Shown here: positions 1 to 8,563 of the stretch, piece after piece
Numbering within the stretch: the first letter of the stretch is position 1
Layout: each line of letters begins with the position of its first letter
Assembly: GCA_016793645.1 (NCBI GenBank)
Contig: JAEUHD010000189.1
Coordinates: 1-44,076, forward strand
Source: Verrucomicrobiales bacterium
GTDB lineage: Bacteria > Verrucomicrobiota > Verrucomicrobiia > Limisphaerales > UBA9464
Length of the DNA stretch: 44,076 nucleotides
Direction: 5' to 3'
Notes under the pieces: generated by a model
Database searches by the model: none
Told to the model about the DNA's origin: nothing
What the model saw: only the letters and a program-made list of their open reading frames with translations
Program-made: the position numbers and the translations under genes

Positions 1-284
1 CCACGCGAATTTCGGGCGATTCCGTGGGCCCGCGCATCGTTCACGGCCTGGCCGTCGACGAGGAACTGGTAATGATGGCTGCCGTGTCCCAGGGGGACGG
101 TGACGCGCCAGGAACCGTCAACGCCCCGCTCCATCGGCAGACTGGAAGGATGCCAGTGATTGAAATCGCCGGTCAGGCAAACCCGGGAGGCACCGGGGGC
201 CAGGCAAAGGAAGTGGACCGGCTTTTGCGTGGGCCGAGCCTGGAGACGGGATGGCGGATACGGGATGGATCGGACGGCATTCAT
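1..284 (-). CDS. CBM48/AMPK-type glycogen-binding domain protein, 5' part (truncated at window edge)
   Basis: The reverse strand reads from an ATG at 284 to the left edge without a stop, giving the first 94 residues. From about residue 24 the protein has the pattern of an early-set CBM48/AMPK glycogen-binding domain: a hydrophobic strand (VHFLCLAPGASRVCLTG), the conserved GDFNHW segment, then G-x-W, a G-H-x-Y-x-F strand and VDG. This module binds alpha-glucans and occurs in branching enzymes, AMPK-like regulators and stand-alone proteins. The rest of the gene is outside the window, so the enzyme it belongs to is unknown. An AGGAG lies six bases before the ATG, one of the few clear Shine-Dalgarno sites here. 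The 198 bases up to the divergent isomerase gene hold no other gene and must carry both promoters. Confidence 0.75.
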   Translation of the reverse strand, partial: MNAVRSIPYPPSRLQARPTQKPVHFLCLAPGASRVCLTGDFNHWHPSSLPMERGVDGSWRVTVPLGHGSHHYQFLVDGQAVNDARAHGIARNSR

Positions 285-482
285 GTCAGCTCCTGGAATT
301 GCCGATGGGGACGGCGGTTTGACAATGTCGTAGCCAATCCCATGCCGACTCCACCCTTGTGGGCGAAAAAGGGGCTGGAAAATTACGATTGAGAACTTCG
401 AGAGGGGTCTGTGTTTGACTGGGATGGGGAAGGGATGAACTCCGGCCTCGTTTGGAGATGGCCTCCGGCCTAGGCTCAGGTC

Positions 483-1298
483 GTGCGCTTTGCGATTTGC
501 AATGAGATCTTCAAGGGCTGGACTTGGGACCGGACCTGCCGGTTTGCGAAGGAGGCCGGCTACGACGCCATCGAGATCGCCCCCTTCACGTTTGCCCCGT
601 TGGTGACCCAGATTTCCCAGGCGGCACGCGCGGAGATCCGGGGAACCGCCGATGCAGCGGGGATCGGGATTTCCGGGATTCATTGGGTGCTCGCCTACAC
701 GGAGGGGTTTCACGTGAATCATCCGGACCCGGTTGTCCGCGCCCGCACCTCCGAGTATCTGACCGAGGCGGTGGACTTTTGTGCGGATGTCGGGGGACGG
801 ATTCTGGTGTTTGGTTCCCCGAAGCGACGGGATCTTCTTCCCGGGGTGGAGTATGGCCAGGCAGTCCAGTGGACCCGAGAAACGTTTGCTGCCGCCGTCC
901 GCAGGGGGGAATCCCGCGGTGTGACGCTCTGCCTGGAGCCGCTCTCTCCTGCGGAAACGAATTTTCTCAACACGGCGGACGAGGCGATTGCCGTGGTTGC
1001 GCCTGTGGCGTCGCCCGCGTTCCAAATCATGCTGGATGTGAAGGCGATGTGCTCGGAATCCGGGCCGATCCCTGAAATCATCCAGAAGTCCCGCGGGCGG
1101 TTCGCGTACTTCCACGCCAATGATGTGAACCTGAAGGGTCCCGGATTTGGAGCGATCGATTTCCATCCGATCGCCGCTGCGCTGCGCGCAGCGGCTTACG
1201 ACGGCACCGTTTCCGTGGAGGTGTTTGACTTCGCGGAGGGCCCGGAGGAGATCGCACTCCGGAGTCGGCGGTACCTCCGGGAGACGCTGGGAAGCTAG
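483..1298 (+). CDS. Sugar phosphate isomerase/epimerase (xylose isomerase-like TIM barrel)
   Basis: The 271-residue protein fits the AP-endonuclease-2/xylose isomerase-like TIM-barrel family, which includes hydroxypyruvate isomerases and ketose 3-epimerases. The metal-binding quartet is visible as E152 (CLEPLS), D185 (MLDVKA), H211 (YFHAND) and E246 (VSVEVF). From memory these are the same numbers as the metal ligands of Pseudomonas cichorii D-tagatose 3-epimerase. The substrate residues known there (His188, Arg217) are not conserved: this protein has Ala188 and Leu217. The metal site is therefore probably intact but the substrate differs and cannot be named. The start is GTG at 483 with no Shine-Dalgarno motif. 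No signal peptide is seen, so it is probably cytoplasmic. The lipoprotein gene follows after 112 bases on the same strand. Confidence 0.85.
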   Translation: MRFAICNEIFKGWTWDRTCRFAKEAGYDAIEIAPFTFAPLVTQISQAARAEIRGTADAAGIGISGIHWVLAYTEGFHVNHPDPVVRARTSEYLTEAVDFCADVGGRILVFGSPKRRDLLPGVEYGQAVQWTRETFAAAVRRGESRGVTLCLEPLSPAETNFLNTADEAIAVVAPVASPAFQIMLDVKAMCSESGPIPEIIQKSRGRFAYFHANDVNLKGPGFGAIDFHPIAAALRAAAYDGTVSVEVFDFAEGPEEIALRSRRYLRETLGS

Positions 1299-1410
1299 GG
1301 CACCTCCGCAATTGACCCGGAAGCGGCTTCGCGTTCCAGTGGTGCCACGCGGGTGGTGACTCCAATGTCCTGAATTCACCGGAATCGGCACCTCCCAAAC
1401 TCTGTTGACC

Positions 1411-1902
1411 ATGAAGCCTCCCTTTGCCCTTGCCGTCGTTCTCACCTGTCTCGCCGTTGCTCCCCTGGGCTGTGGCAAGAACGATTCCGCCGATGCGCAG
1501 AATCCGACCGTGGCTGCCATCACCGTGGACACCTCCAAACTTCGCGGTGCCTTTGCCTCCGCGACGGGAGAGTTGAAGGCCAATCTGGATCGTGCGGTGA
1601 ACGCGATTTCGGATCGCGATTATTCGGGTGCGGGAGCGTTCCTCCAGAAGATGGCCGCCGAGGCGAGTCTGACCGCGGACCAGAAAACCGCCCTGAATGA
1701 TTTGCTCACCCAGGTGAAGGAACGCGGGGCCGAATTGATGCAATCCGCCGGCAAGACCGCCGGAGGGGCGCTGGATCAGGCCAAGGGTGCCGCTGAGAAA
1801 GCTGCAAGCCAGGTGCAGGATGCCGCCGGCAAGGCCGTGGATGCGGCGGGGAAGGCCGCCACCGACGCGTCCAAGAAGGCCCAGGACCTCCTTCCCAAGT
1901 AG
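1411..1902 (+). CDS. Small lipoprotein with apolipoprotein-like alanine/lysine helix
   Basis: The 163-residue protein starts with a short signal sequence (KPPFALAVVLTCLAVAPLGC) ending in a plausible but loose lipobox, with the cysteine at about residue 22 as the lipidation site. The mature part is mostly helical. Its last third is rich in Ala, Lys, Asp and Gln with repeated AAGKA/DAAGKA-type units, the pattern of amphipathic apolipoprotein A1/E-like or LEA-like helices. It is probably anchored in the envelope, role unknown. An upstream TTG at 1405 is in frame, but ATG 1411 places the charged residues directly before the hydrophobic core. The C-terminal region could also form a coiled coil. 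Confidence 0.7.
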   Translation: MKPPFALAVVLTCLAVAPLGCGKNDSADAQNPTVAAITVDTSKLRGAFASATGELKANLDRAVNAISDRDYSGAGAFLQKMAAEASLTADQKTALNDLLTQVKERGAELMQSAGKTAGGALDQAKGAAEKAASQVQDAAGKAVDAAGKAATDASKKAQDLLPK

Positions 1903-2002
1903 GCACGCACGGTCCGCTCCCCAAAGCACACTACCCGGGTTTCTCCGGTCCGGACGTCGTTTGTGGGTCGCCGCGTGCCGAGACCGGTGACACAGTTGCG
2001 GC

Positions 2003-4213
2003 GTGGAAGGCCGGACTCCCATCGCGCCGAACGGTCGAGCGCCCCAGGTTCGATCCCCGGGGAATGTGGACGCGCCGCCGGGTCCGGATTCCCCGGTGAC
2101 TCGGCTTCGTGGAGTGGGCCTCGACCGAGCGGCTCTTCTGGGGCGTCTGGGGATTCAGACGGTCGGCGACCTGTTGTTCCATGCACCCCGGCGCTACGAG
2201 GACCGCCGGCGCTTTGAATCCATTCGGAACCTGGAGACCGGTGCCTCGGTCAGCGTTCGGGGGAAAATTGTCGCGCAGGGGGTCAACCGTTTCCGCAGCG
2301 GAAAGTCGGTGTTCCAGGTGGTGTTGGACGACGGGACGGCGCGACTCCATTGCCGCTGGTGGAACCTGCCGTTTCTGGAGCGGCATTTTGCCGTGGGTGA
2401 GGAGATTCTGGCCTTTGGCCGGGTGCAATCGATCCGTCCGCGAACCATGGATCACCCGGAAACCGAAAAGGTGGAGGCCGGGGATGAGGAGTTTCTCAAC
2501 ATCAACCGGTGGGTTCCGATGTATCCCCTGACCGAGGGGTTGACCCAGCGCGTGATGCGCTCCCTGACCTGGCAGGCGGTGGAGGCGTGTGCGCATGCCT
2601 ATCCGGAGCCGCATCCGGAACTCCACGTGGAGACGATGGAACTTCCCGCGGAGGATGGACCGGGAGAGTTGAGGCTGGGGATGGCGTTGGGGCGCTGTCC
2701 GCTGCGGCGCGACGCGCTGCGCGCCCTGCACTTTCCGGCGGAACTTGCCGATGCGGAGCGGGCGCGGCGGCGGCTGGCACTGGATGAATTCATCGATCTT
2801 CAGATCGCGATCCAGCGTCGCCGGCGGAATTTGGAACTCCGGGCCCGTGCCCTTCCCTGCGCCGGGGACAACCGCTGGATGAGACCCTTTCTGGGAGGGC
2901 TCGGGCACCCACTCACCGGGGCTCAGACGCGCGTGCTTCGTGAGATTCGCGGCGCACTGGGTGGTTCCGTGCCGATGCGCCGGCTTCTCCAGGGCGACGT
3001 CGGATCCGGCAAGACCCTGGTGGCGGTGTGTGCGGCCCTGATGACCCTGGAGTCCGGGTTCAATGTGGCGGTGATGGCCCCGACTGAGATCCTTGCGGGG
3101 CAGCTCGAACGGGTGTTCCGGAGGGCTCTCGAGCCCTTCGGAGTGCCGGTTTACATCCATACGGGAAGCCGGAAGTCATCCCGGGAACCCGAATTGATTC
3201 CGACGGGAGCTCCCCGGGCCGCGGGGACCCGTCCCGGGGTGGTGGTGGGGACCCATGCGTTGATTGAACCGGGCTTCGAAACAACACGGCTCGGATTGGT
3301 GATCATCGACGAACAGCACAAGTTTGGAGTGGCGCAGCGGGATCGACTGCTTCGAAAGGGTCACTACCCGCACCTCCTCGTCATGACGGCCACGCCGATT
3401 CCCCGGACCCTGGGACTGACGCTGTACGGAGATCTCGATGTCAGCGTCCTGGATGAGTTGCCGCCGGGCAGGGCCGGGATTCGCACCCACCTGCGTCGAA
3501 TGGATGCGCTACCCCGGGTCTGGGAGTTCATCCGGGAACAGATTCGGTCCGGTCGGCAGGCCTACGTCGTGTATCCGAAGGTGGGCGACCCGGAGTCGGA
3601 GGACGTGGGCGCGGTGACGCGGGAACGGGAGCGTGTCGCCCGCGAGCTGGCACCCAGCGCGGTCGGGATGCTTCATGGGAGAATGCCCGCCGCGGACAAG
3701 GAGTCGGTGATGGCCGCGTTTCGGGAAGGAAACCTGGGTGCGCTGGTGGCGACGAGTGTGGTGGAGGTGGGAGTCGATGTGCCCAATGCCACCGTGATGC
3801 TGATCGGAAACGCCGACCAATTTGGATTGGCGCAGCTCCATCAGCTTCGAGGTCGTGTGGGGCGCGGACCGCATCCGTCGCACTGCATCCTGGTCCCGGG
3901 ACCCGACGCGTCGGAGGAGGCATTGGAGCGTCTGCGGATCCTGGTGACGGCCAAGGATGGATTTGCGCTGGCCGAGGCGGATTTCGCGTTGCGGGGACCT
4001 GGGGATTTGGTGGGTCGGGATCAGAGCGGGCTTCCTGATTTCCGCTTTGCGGATCTGCGGCGGGATCGGCGACTGGTCGAGCTGGCCCGATCCCGGGTGC
4101 GTGAGCATCTGGCGGGTTCATGGGTTCCTTCCGATTCCCGGACGATCCCCATTGGCCGGAATCCACCCATCCTCCAGTCTCGGGCTGGTGAAGACCGAGC
4201 TGGTGCTGTTTGA
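2003..4213 (+). CDS. recG: ATP-dependent DNA helicase RecG
   Basis: The 736-residue protein has the RecG domain order: an N-terminal wedge/OB-fold region (about residues 30-190), then two superfamily 2 helicase domains. Visible motifs are Walker A GDVGSGKT at about 331, DEQH (motif II) at 436-439, MTATPIPRT (motif III) at about 461 and QLRGRVGRG (motif VI) at about 614. RecG remodels stalled replication forks and branch-migrates recombination intermediates. The length is slightly above the roughly 690 residues usual for the family, through a longer N-terminus and a basic C-terminal tail. The start is GTG 2003. The 3' end overlaps the next gene by 26 bases, so the two are probably translationally linked although functionally unrelated. 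Confidence 0.95.
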   Translation: MEGRTPIAPNGRAPQVRSPGNVDAPPGPDSPVTRLRGVGLDRAALLGRLGIQTVGDLLFHAPRRYEDRRRFESIRNLETGASVSVRGKIVAQGVNRFRSGKSVFQVVLDDGTARLHCRWWNLPFLERHFAVGEEILAFGRVQSIRPRTMDHPETEKVEAGDEEFLNINRWVPMYPLTEGLTQRVMRSLTWQAVEACAHAYPEPHPELHVETMELPAEDGPGELRLGMALGRCPLRRDALRALHFPAELADAERARRRLALDEFIDLQIAIQRRRRNLELRARALPCAGDNRWMRPFLGGLGHPLTGAQTRVLREIRGALGGSVPMRRLLQGDVGSGKTLVAVCAALMTLESGFNVAVMAPTEILAGQLERVFRRALEPFGVPVYIHTGSRKSSREPELIPTGAPRAAGTRPGVVVGTHALIEPGFETTRLGLVIIDEQHKFGVAQRDRLLRKGHYPHLLVMTATPIPRTLGLTLYGDLDVSVLDELPPGRAGIRTHLRRMDALPRVWEFIREQIRSGRQAYVVYPKVGDPESEDVGAVTRERERVARELAPSAVGMLHGRMPAADKESVMAAFREGNLGALVATSVVEVGVDVPNATVMLIGNADQFGLAQLHQLRGRVGRGPHPSHCILVPGPDASEEALERLRILVTAKDGFALAEADFALRGPGDLVGRDQSGLPDFRFADLRRDRRLVELARSRVREHLAGSWVPSDSRTIPIGRNPPILQSRAGEDRAGAV

Positions 4214-5468
4214 TATCGACGGAACCCTGATCCGGACGGGCGGGGCGGGGGTGAAGGCCTTTGGGCGGGCGGCGCGGTTGTTGTATGGGGTGGAGGATCC
4301 GACCCGGGGGATCCGGTTTCACGGGCGGACGGACCGGTCCATCGTCCGGGAGTTTCTCACAACCCACGGGTTTTCGTCGACCGACCCTGATTGCGAACGG
4401 TTTCTGGATGCCTATGGATTTCTCCTCGATGAGGAAATGCGCCATCATGCGGGCGAGATTTGTCCGGGAGTTGGGGAACTGATCGAGGGACTGCGCGGGT
4501 GGGGCGACGCCCCGGTTCTGGGATTGTTGACGGGAAACATTCGCTTGGGAGCGGGACTGAAGCTGCGTCCGCACGGCCTGGCCGAGTCCTTCGTCCTGGG
4601 CGCCTTCGGTGACGATCATCACGATCGGAATGAGCTGGCGCGCATTGCCCTGGACCGCGGCTCTGCGTTTCTGGGCCGGCCGATTGCCGGGGAATCGGTC
4701 GTGGTCATCGGCGACACCCGCGCCGACATTGAGTGTGCCCGTGCGATCGGGGCCCGCTGCGTTGCGGTGGCGACCGGCGGGGAGACGCTCCCGGAGTTGC
4801 TCGAACATTCCCCGGCCCTGGCTTTGGAATCCCTGGCCGGGGTGCCGGTGGAGTGGGTGCTCGGGGCCGGGTGCCAGGCGGAGCGTCCGGTGGACTGGGA
4901 TGCGCTTTACCGGGAGGGCGACACCCGCTGGGACCATGGAGAGGCGGCTCCCGGATTGGTGGACTTTCTGTCCGACTGGCCGGGGGATCTTCCCCGGGGG
5001 CGGACGGTGTCGGTACCGGGGTGCGGACGGGGTCACGATGCCCGCGCCTGGGCCTCGGCGGGCTTCGAGGTGGTGGCGGAGGATCTTTCCGCCTCCGCAA
5101 TCCGGGAGGCGCTGGCCGTGACGCCCGCGGGAATGACGGTGAGGTTTGTCCGGACGGACTTTCTCGACGGGGAACCCGGCACTCCGGTGGACTGGCTCTT
5201 TGAGCACACCCTCTTTTGTGCGATTCCTCCGTCACGCCGGAGCGATTATGTGCGGGCCGTGGAGCGGCGGGTGCGTCCGGGAGGCCACTACCTAGCCATC
5301 AACTATTTGCAGCCTTCGGATGCGTCGGGCCCGCCGTTTGGGGCCACGGTTGCGGAGTTGCGTCGCCGATGGGAGCCGGGCTTTGAACTGGTTCGACATT
5401 GGGTTCCCCGGTCGTTTGAATCGAGGCGCGGTCGCGAGCGAATGTTCGTGTGGCGACGGCGATTTTGA
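4188..5468 (+). CDS. HAD-family phosphatase fused to a thiopurine/thiol S-methyltransferase-like domain
   Basis: A single 426-residue frame joins two enzymes. Residues 1-220 are a haloacid dehalogenase-type phosphatase resembling phosphoglycolate phosphatase: DxDGT with nucleophile D9 and acid/base D11, T115 in LLTGN, and GDTxxD with D176/D180. Residues about 235-426 resemble the TPMT family: W-x-x-x-Y motif near 235-250, the SAM site VPGCGRGHD near 275, and the FEHTLFCAIPP and RPGGHYL segments. TPMT-like enzymes methylate thiols, halides or other small nucleophiles with S-adenosylmethionine. No frameshift or internal stop separates the halves. The start is taken as GTG 4188, because everything before LVLFDIDGT in this frame lies within recG and reads as non-homologous sequence. 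The substrates of both domains are unknown. Confidence 0.88.
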   Translation: MKTELVLFDIDGTLIRTGGAGVKAFGRAARLLYGVEDPTRGIRFHGRTDRSIVREFLTTHGFSSTDPDCERFLDAYGFLLDEEMRHHAGEICPGVGELIEGLRGWGDAPVLGLLTGNIRLGAGLKLRPHGLAESFVLGAFGDDHHDRNELARIALDRGSAFLGRPIAGESVVVIGDTRADIECARAIGARCVAVATGGETLPELLEHSPALALESLAGVPVEWVLGAGCQAERPVDWDALYREGDTRWDHGEAAPGLVDFLSDWPGDLPRGRTVSVPGCGRGHDARAWASAGFEVVAEDLSASAIREALAVTPAGMTVRFVRTDFLDGEPGTPVDWLFEHTLFCAIPPSRRSDYVRAVERRVRPGGHYLAINYLQPSDASGPPFGATVAELRRRWEPGFELVRHWVPRSFESRRGRERMFVWRRRF

Positions 5469-5479
5469 CGATAATCGAC

Positions 5480-5507
5480 TTGCGCGCCGGATGTGAACAG
5501 TTGTAAA
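5480..5507 (+). promoter_or_regulatory. Candidate sigma-70-like promoter for the pilus operon
   Basis: TTGCGC (5480-5485) and TGTAAA (5502-5507) are 16 bases apart in a locally AT-richer stretch within the 181-base gap before the PilM gene. The match to consensus is partial and nothing is known about promoter sequences of this organism. Confidence 0.3.
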
Positions 5508-5562
5508 TTTTTGCCGTCCCAGGGGGTTTCTGTTTGACCCGCATGCACGCTTTTCTTACCTA

Positions 5563-5610
5563 CCCGGTCGCTTTAGCCAGTTTTGGTCGCTGCCCGGTCG
5601 TTTCCAGCCT
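5563..5610 (+). repeat. Two direct repeats 30 bp apart upstream of the pilus operon
   Basis: CCCGGTCG occurs at 5563-5570 and again at 5593-5600, each followed by a similar T-rich then AGCC segment. The spacing is exactly 30 bp, near three helical turns. They lie between the candidate promoter and the PilM start and could be a regulator site or part of the leader RNA. This is inference only. Confidence 0.35.
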
Positions 5611-5649
5611 GGTTCGTGATTGGCGGCGAGCGGTGGGAGACCTGTCCCC

Positions 5650-7524
5650 ATGTTAAAAACTTCGAAAACATTTCTGGCGGTCGACTTTGGTGCCGGGTGC
5701 CTCAAGGTCGCCGAGTTTGAGGCCGTTGAAGGCAGCGGGCTGAAGCTGCTGCGCTTTGGCCTGAAGTCGCTGGGGCTTGCGGGTTCCCAGGACGCGGCGC
5801 GGGAAGCCATCGTCAAGAAGGCGTTGGGGGAGTTGCTGGCCGAGGGTGGGTTCGGAGCCAAGGGGGTGAATCTCTGCGCCCCGGGGTTTCAGGTCTTCTC
5901 GAAGTTTGTCAAACTGCCCCCGGTCGACACCTCGAAGGTCACCCAGATCATCCAGTACGAGGCCCAGCAGAACGTTCCCTTTCCGCTCGCGGAAACCGCC
6001 TGGGACTACCAGATTCTTGGGACCAGCTCGGGTGGGGAACTCGAAGTGTTGCTGGTCGCGGTCAAGACGGACATCGTCGAAAAGCAACTGTTTGGTGCCG
6101 GGGAGACCGCCGGTCTGAAGATGCAGGTGGTCGATGCGTCGATCGGGGCGCTGGCCAACACTTTCCGCTACAACTACGGGGATCAGGAGGGATGCAGTCT
6201 CCTGATCGACATCGGGGCCAAGACCAGCAACGTGCTGCTGTTCGAGCCCGCGCGGTACTACGCCCGCAGCGTCAACGTCGGGGCGAACGCGATCACCCAG
6301 GAGTTCGCCGCGGAGAGCAAACTGCGTTTTGACGAGGCGGAGAAGTTCAAGCTTTCGGATGGCTTCGTCAGTCTCGGTGGAGCCTATGAGGAGCCGGATA
6401 ACCCGCGGGTGGCGGCGGTCTCCAAGGTCGCCCGCAATGTCCTGACCCGGTTGCACCTCCAGGTCAACCAGACCATCCAGTTCTACCGGACGCAGCAGGG
6501 CGGCGCGGCGCCCGTGCGCGTATACCTGTGCGGCGGTGGATCGTTGATGCCCTATGCCGCGCAGTTTTTCGAGGAGAAGCTCAGTCTCCCCGTCGAATTC
6601 CTGAATCCGTTCCGGAATGTTCAGATTGATCCGTCCGTGAACGTGGCCCAACTCGAGCCCGTGGCTCCGCAGTTCGGCGAAGTGGTGGGGCTGGGTCTCC
6701 GCAATGTGGCCCAGTGTCCGGTCGAGCTGAATCTGATGCCCAAGGCGTCCCTGACGCGGCAGCAGTTCAACGCCAAGAAGCCCCTTCTCCTTGTGGCCGC
6801 CTATGCGGCGGTGGTGGGTGTGTTCGCGGTCGGTTGGTTCTTCTCCAAGGTTGCGGCCGTTGAGCGGGACGGCATCTCCAAGGTCGAGGAGAAGGTCCAA
6901 CCCCTGGACGCGAAGAAGAACCAGTTGGAAGCGGCGGAGGGTAAGCTGAAGAAGGCGACCGATGAGGCCGGGCAGTACAGTCTTTGGTTGAAGGATCGGG
7001 TGTACTGGGCGGAAATCGTTTCCAACATTGGTGGAGTCCTTCACGGAACCGAAGGCGTCGTGCGATCCAAGATGGGGGTTCCGGTCAACATTTGGGTGGA
7101 TACCCTGCTCTCAACGGAGCCCTCGACGCCGGTGGCCCAGCAGGAGGAGGACCCGAACCAGGGGACCGCCAGGAACTTCTACATGATGGATCCGGTGTTG
7201 GCCCGGCGGTATGGGCTCATGCCGAAGAAGCCCGAAGGGGAGGGCGAGGGTTCGGCGGACGCCGGGGATGGCGGTAAGTCGAAGGCCAAGGGCGCCAACA
7301 ACACCAATGAGATTTCCGTGGTCAACCTCACGTTCCGCGCGGTGAACGTGAACCAGAAGGCCAACGGCGAAATTGCCTACGAAGTGGAAAAGGCCATGAA
7401 GGCTTGTCCGCTGTTTGACGAGAAGGAAACCCAGTTGTCGGGGAACCTCGACAATGGCGGCGAGAACTCCGCTTCGTTCTCGTTCCCGCTCAAGGCAAAA
7501 CTCAAACGTCCGATCAAGCTTTGA
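5650..7524 (+). CDS. pilM: PilM-PilN fusion: actin-like pilus assembly ATPase with a PilN-type membrane domain
   Basis: The 624-residue protein begins as PilM, the cytoplasmic actin/FtsA-like platform of type IV pili. It has FLAVDFGAGCLKVAEF near the N-terminus, a second phosphate loop LLIDIGAKTSNVLLF and the LCGGGSLMP adenosine motif. After about 350 residues comes LNLMP (360-364), resembling the INLLP motif at the N-terminus of PilN that docks onto PilM. It is followed by a basic stretch, one transmembrane helix at about 379-400, a coiled coil and a periplasmic domain. This reads as a natural PilM-PilN fusion. The region around residues 490-560 is Gly/Glu/Pro-rich and contains MDPVLARRYGL (513-523), repeated in the next protein. 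ATG 5650 is chosen over TTG 5620. The next gene starts one base after the stop. Confidence 0.88.
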   Translation: MLKTSKTFLAVDFGAGCLKVAEFEAVEGSGLKLLRFGLKSLGLAGSQDAAREAIVKKALGELLAEGGFGAKGVNLCAPGFQVFSKFVKLPPVDTSKVTQIIQYEAQQNVPFPLAETAWDYQILGTSSGGELEVLLVAVKTDIVEKQLFGAGETAGLKMQVVDASIGALANTFRYNYGDQEGCSLLIDIGAKTSNVLLFEPARYYARSVNVGANAITQEFAAESKLRFDEAEKFKLSDGFVSLGGAYEEPDNPRVAAVSKVARNVLTRLHLQVNQTIQFYRTQQGGAAPVRVYLCGGGSLMPYAAQFFEEKLSLPVEFLNPFRNVQIDPSVNVAQLEPVAPQFGEVVGLGLRNVAQCPVELNLMPKASLTRQQFNAKKPLLLVAAYAAVVGVFAVGWFFSKVAAVERDGISKVEEKVQPLDAKKNQLEAAEGKLKKATDEAGQYSLWLKDRVYWAEIVSNIGGVLHGTEGVVRSKMGVPVNIWVDTLLSTEPSTPVAQQEEDPNQGTARNFYMMDPVLARRYGLMPKKPEGEGEGSADAGDGGKSKAKGANNTNEISVVNLTFRAVNVNQKANGEIAYEVEKAMKACPLFDEKETQLSGNLDNGGENSASFSFPLKAKLKRPIKL

Positions 7525-7525
7525 T

Positions 7526-8545
7526 ATGGGGTGGGTCAAGAAAAACCTAGGATTCGTCATCGGGCTTGCCGTCGCCGTTGTCCTTTTGGGCGCAGGTGTC
7601 TGGTATTCCCTCGGGACCATGGCGGACTCCAACGCGGCGGATGGAGACCTTCAGGCCAAGAAGGGGCAACTGGATGAACTCGTAAAGCGCGAGGTGTATC
7701 CCGACCAGGCCAACATCCAGCTCGCCAAGGATGAGGAGCAGCGAGTCAACGACTTCATTCGGGACGCCCGGAAGAAATTTGCCGTCCGCCAGTTGCCCGA
7801 AACCCTCGATAACGCCGCCTTCAAATCTCTGCTCGAGTCCAAGATCACCGAACTCTCCCGGGAGGCCGAACGCGCCGGGGTCAAGCTCCCCGACAAGTAC
7901 AACTTCACCTTCGAGGAGCAGCGCAAGCAGTTGCAGCTCCCTGAACGCACCCTGTTGCCCTTGACGTCGCATCTGGAGAACCTCGCGGCCATCTGCCGGG
8001 TCCTGTTTGATGCCAAGGTTCATTCGGTGGTCACCCTGAAGCGGTCCGCGGTGGGAACCAATGAAATGGGTGGAACGGGGGATCTCCTCACCAAGAAGGT
8101 CTCCACAAACTCGGCGCTGGGCGCGGTGGTCTATCCCTACGAGGTGGTTTTCCAGGGATTCAGCCAGGAGTTGGCGAAGGTTTTCACGGGGTTGATCAAC
8201 TCCCAGGATTCGTTTGTGGTGAAGACCCTCAACGTGGAGCGGGGAACCCTGGATGGTGCGACGCCGGCAACGCCGGTGGCCGCCGCTCCGATGCCCGGCA
8301 TCCCTGCAGGAATGGATCCGATCCTGGCGCGCCGCTATGGACTGTTCGGGCGCGGCGCTCCGCAGGCCCCCGTTGCACCTCCCCCGGCGACTGCAAACCG
8401 TCCTGGAGAAGTGGTTCTCGATGAAAAGCCCCTTCGGGTGACCCTCGGACTTGAAGTGGTCAGCCTTCTCCCCACCAAGGAAAAGGAAGGTAAAGAGAAG
8501 GGGCGGGGCAAGGAAGCTCCGGCCAATGGTGGTTCCACCCAGTAA
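7526..8545 (+). CDS. PilO-like inner-membrane pilus protein (Amuc_1100-like position)
   Basis: The 339-residue protein has one N-terminal transmembrane helix (about residues 9-29), a long charged coiled coil (about 40-130) and a periplasmic alpha/beta region. This is the architecture of PilO and of Akkermansia Amuc_1100, whose gene also sits between a PilM gene and an Amuc_1099-like gene. PilN/PilO-type proteins form the periplasmic alignment scaffold linking the cytoplasmic platform to the secretin. The C-terminal third is Pro/Ala-rich with MDPILARRYGL at 263-273, almost identical to a segment in the PilM-PilN protein, and it ends in a Lys/Glu-rich tail. ATG 7526 lies one base after the preceding stop, implying coupled translation. 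Homology to Amuc_1100 rests on order and architecture, not an alignment. Confidence 0.75.
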   Translation: MGWVKKNLGFVIGLAVAVVLLGAGVWYSLGTMADSNAADGDLQAKKGQLDELVKREVYPDQANIQLAKDEEQRVNDFIRDARKKFAVRQLPETLDNAAFKSLLESKITELSREAERAGVKLPDKYNFTFEEQRKQLQLPERTLLPLTSHLENLAAICRVLFDAKVHSVVTLKRSAVGTNEMGGTGDLLTKKVSTNSALGAVVYPYEVVFQGFSQELAKVFTGLINSQDSFVVKTLNVERGTLDGATPATPVAAAPMPGIPAGMDPILARRYGLFGRGAPQAPVAPPPATANRPGEVVLDEKPLRVTLGLEVVSLLPTKEKEGKEKGRGKEAPANGGSTQ

Positions 8546-8563
8546 CGATTTCCTCCGGCCGAC

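Noticed and set aside
24..392. Plus-strand 122-residue protein at the left edge
   Set aside because: The minus strand there encodes a convincing CBM48 domain with a Shine-Dalgarno site; the plus-strand frame has no recognisable features.
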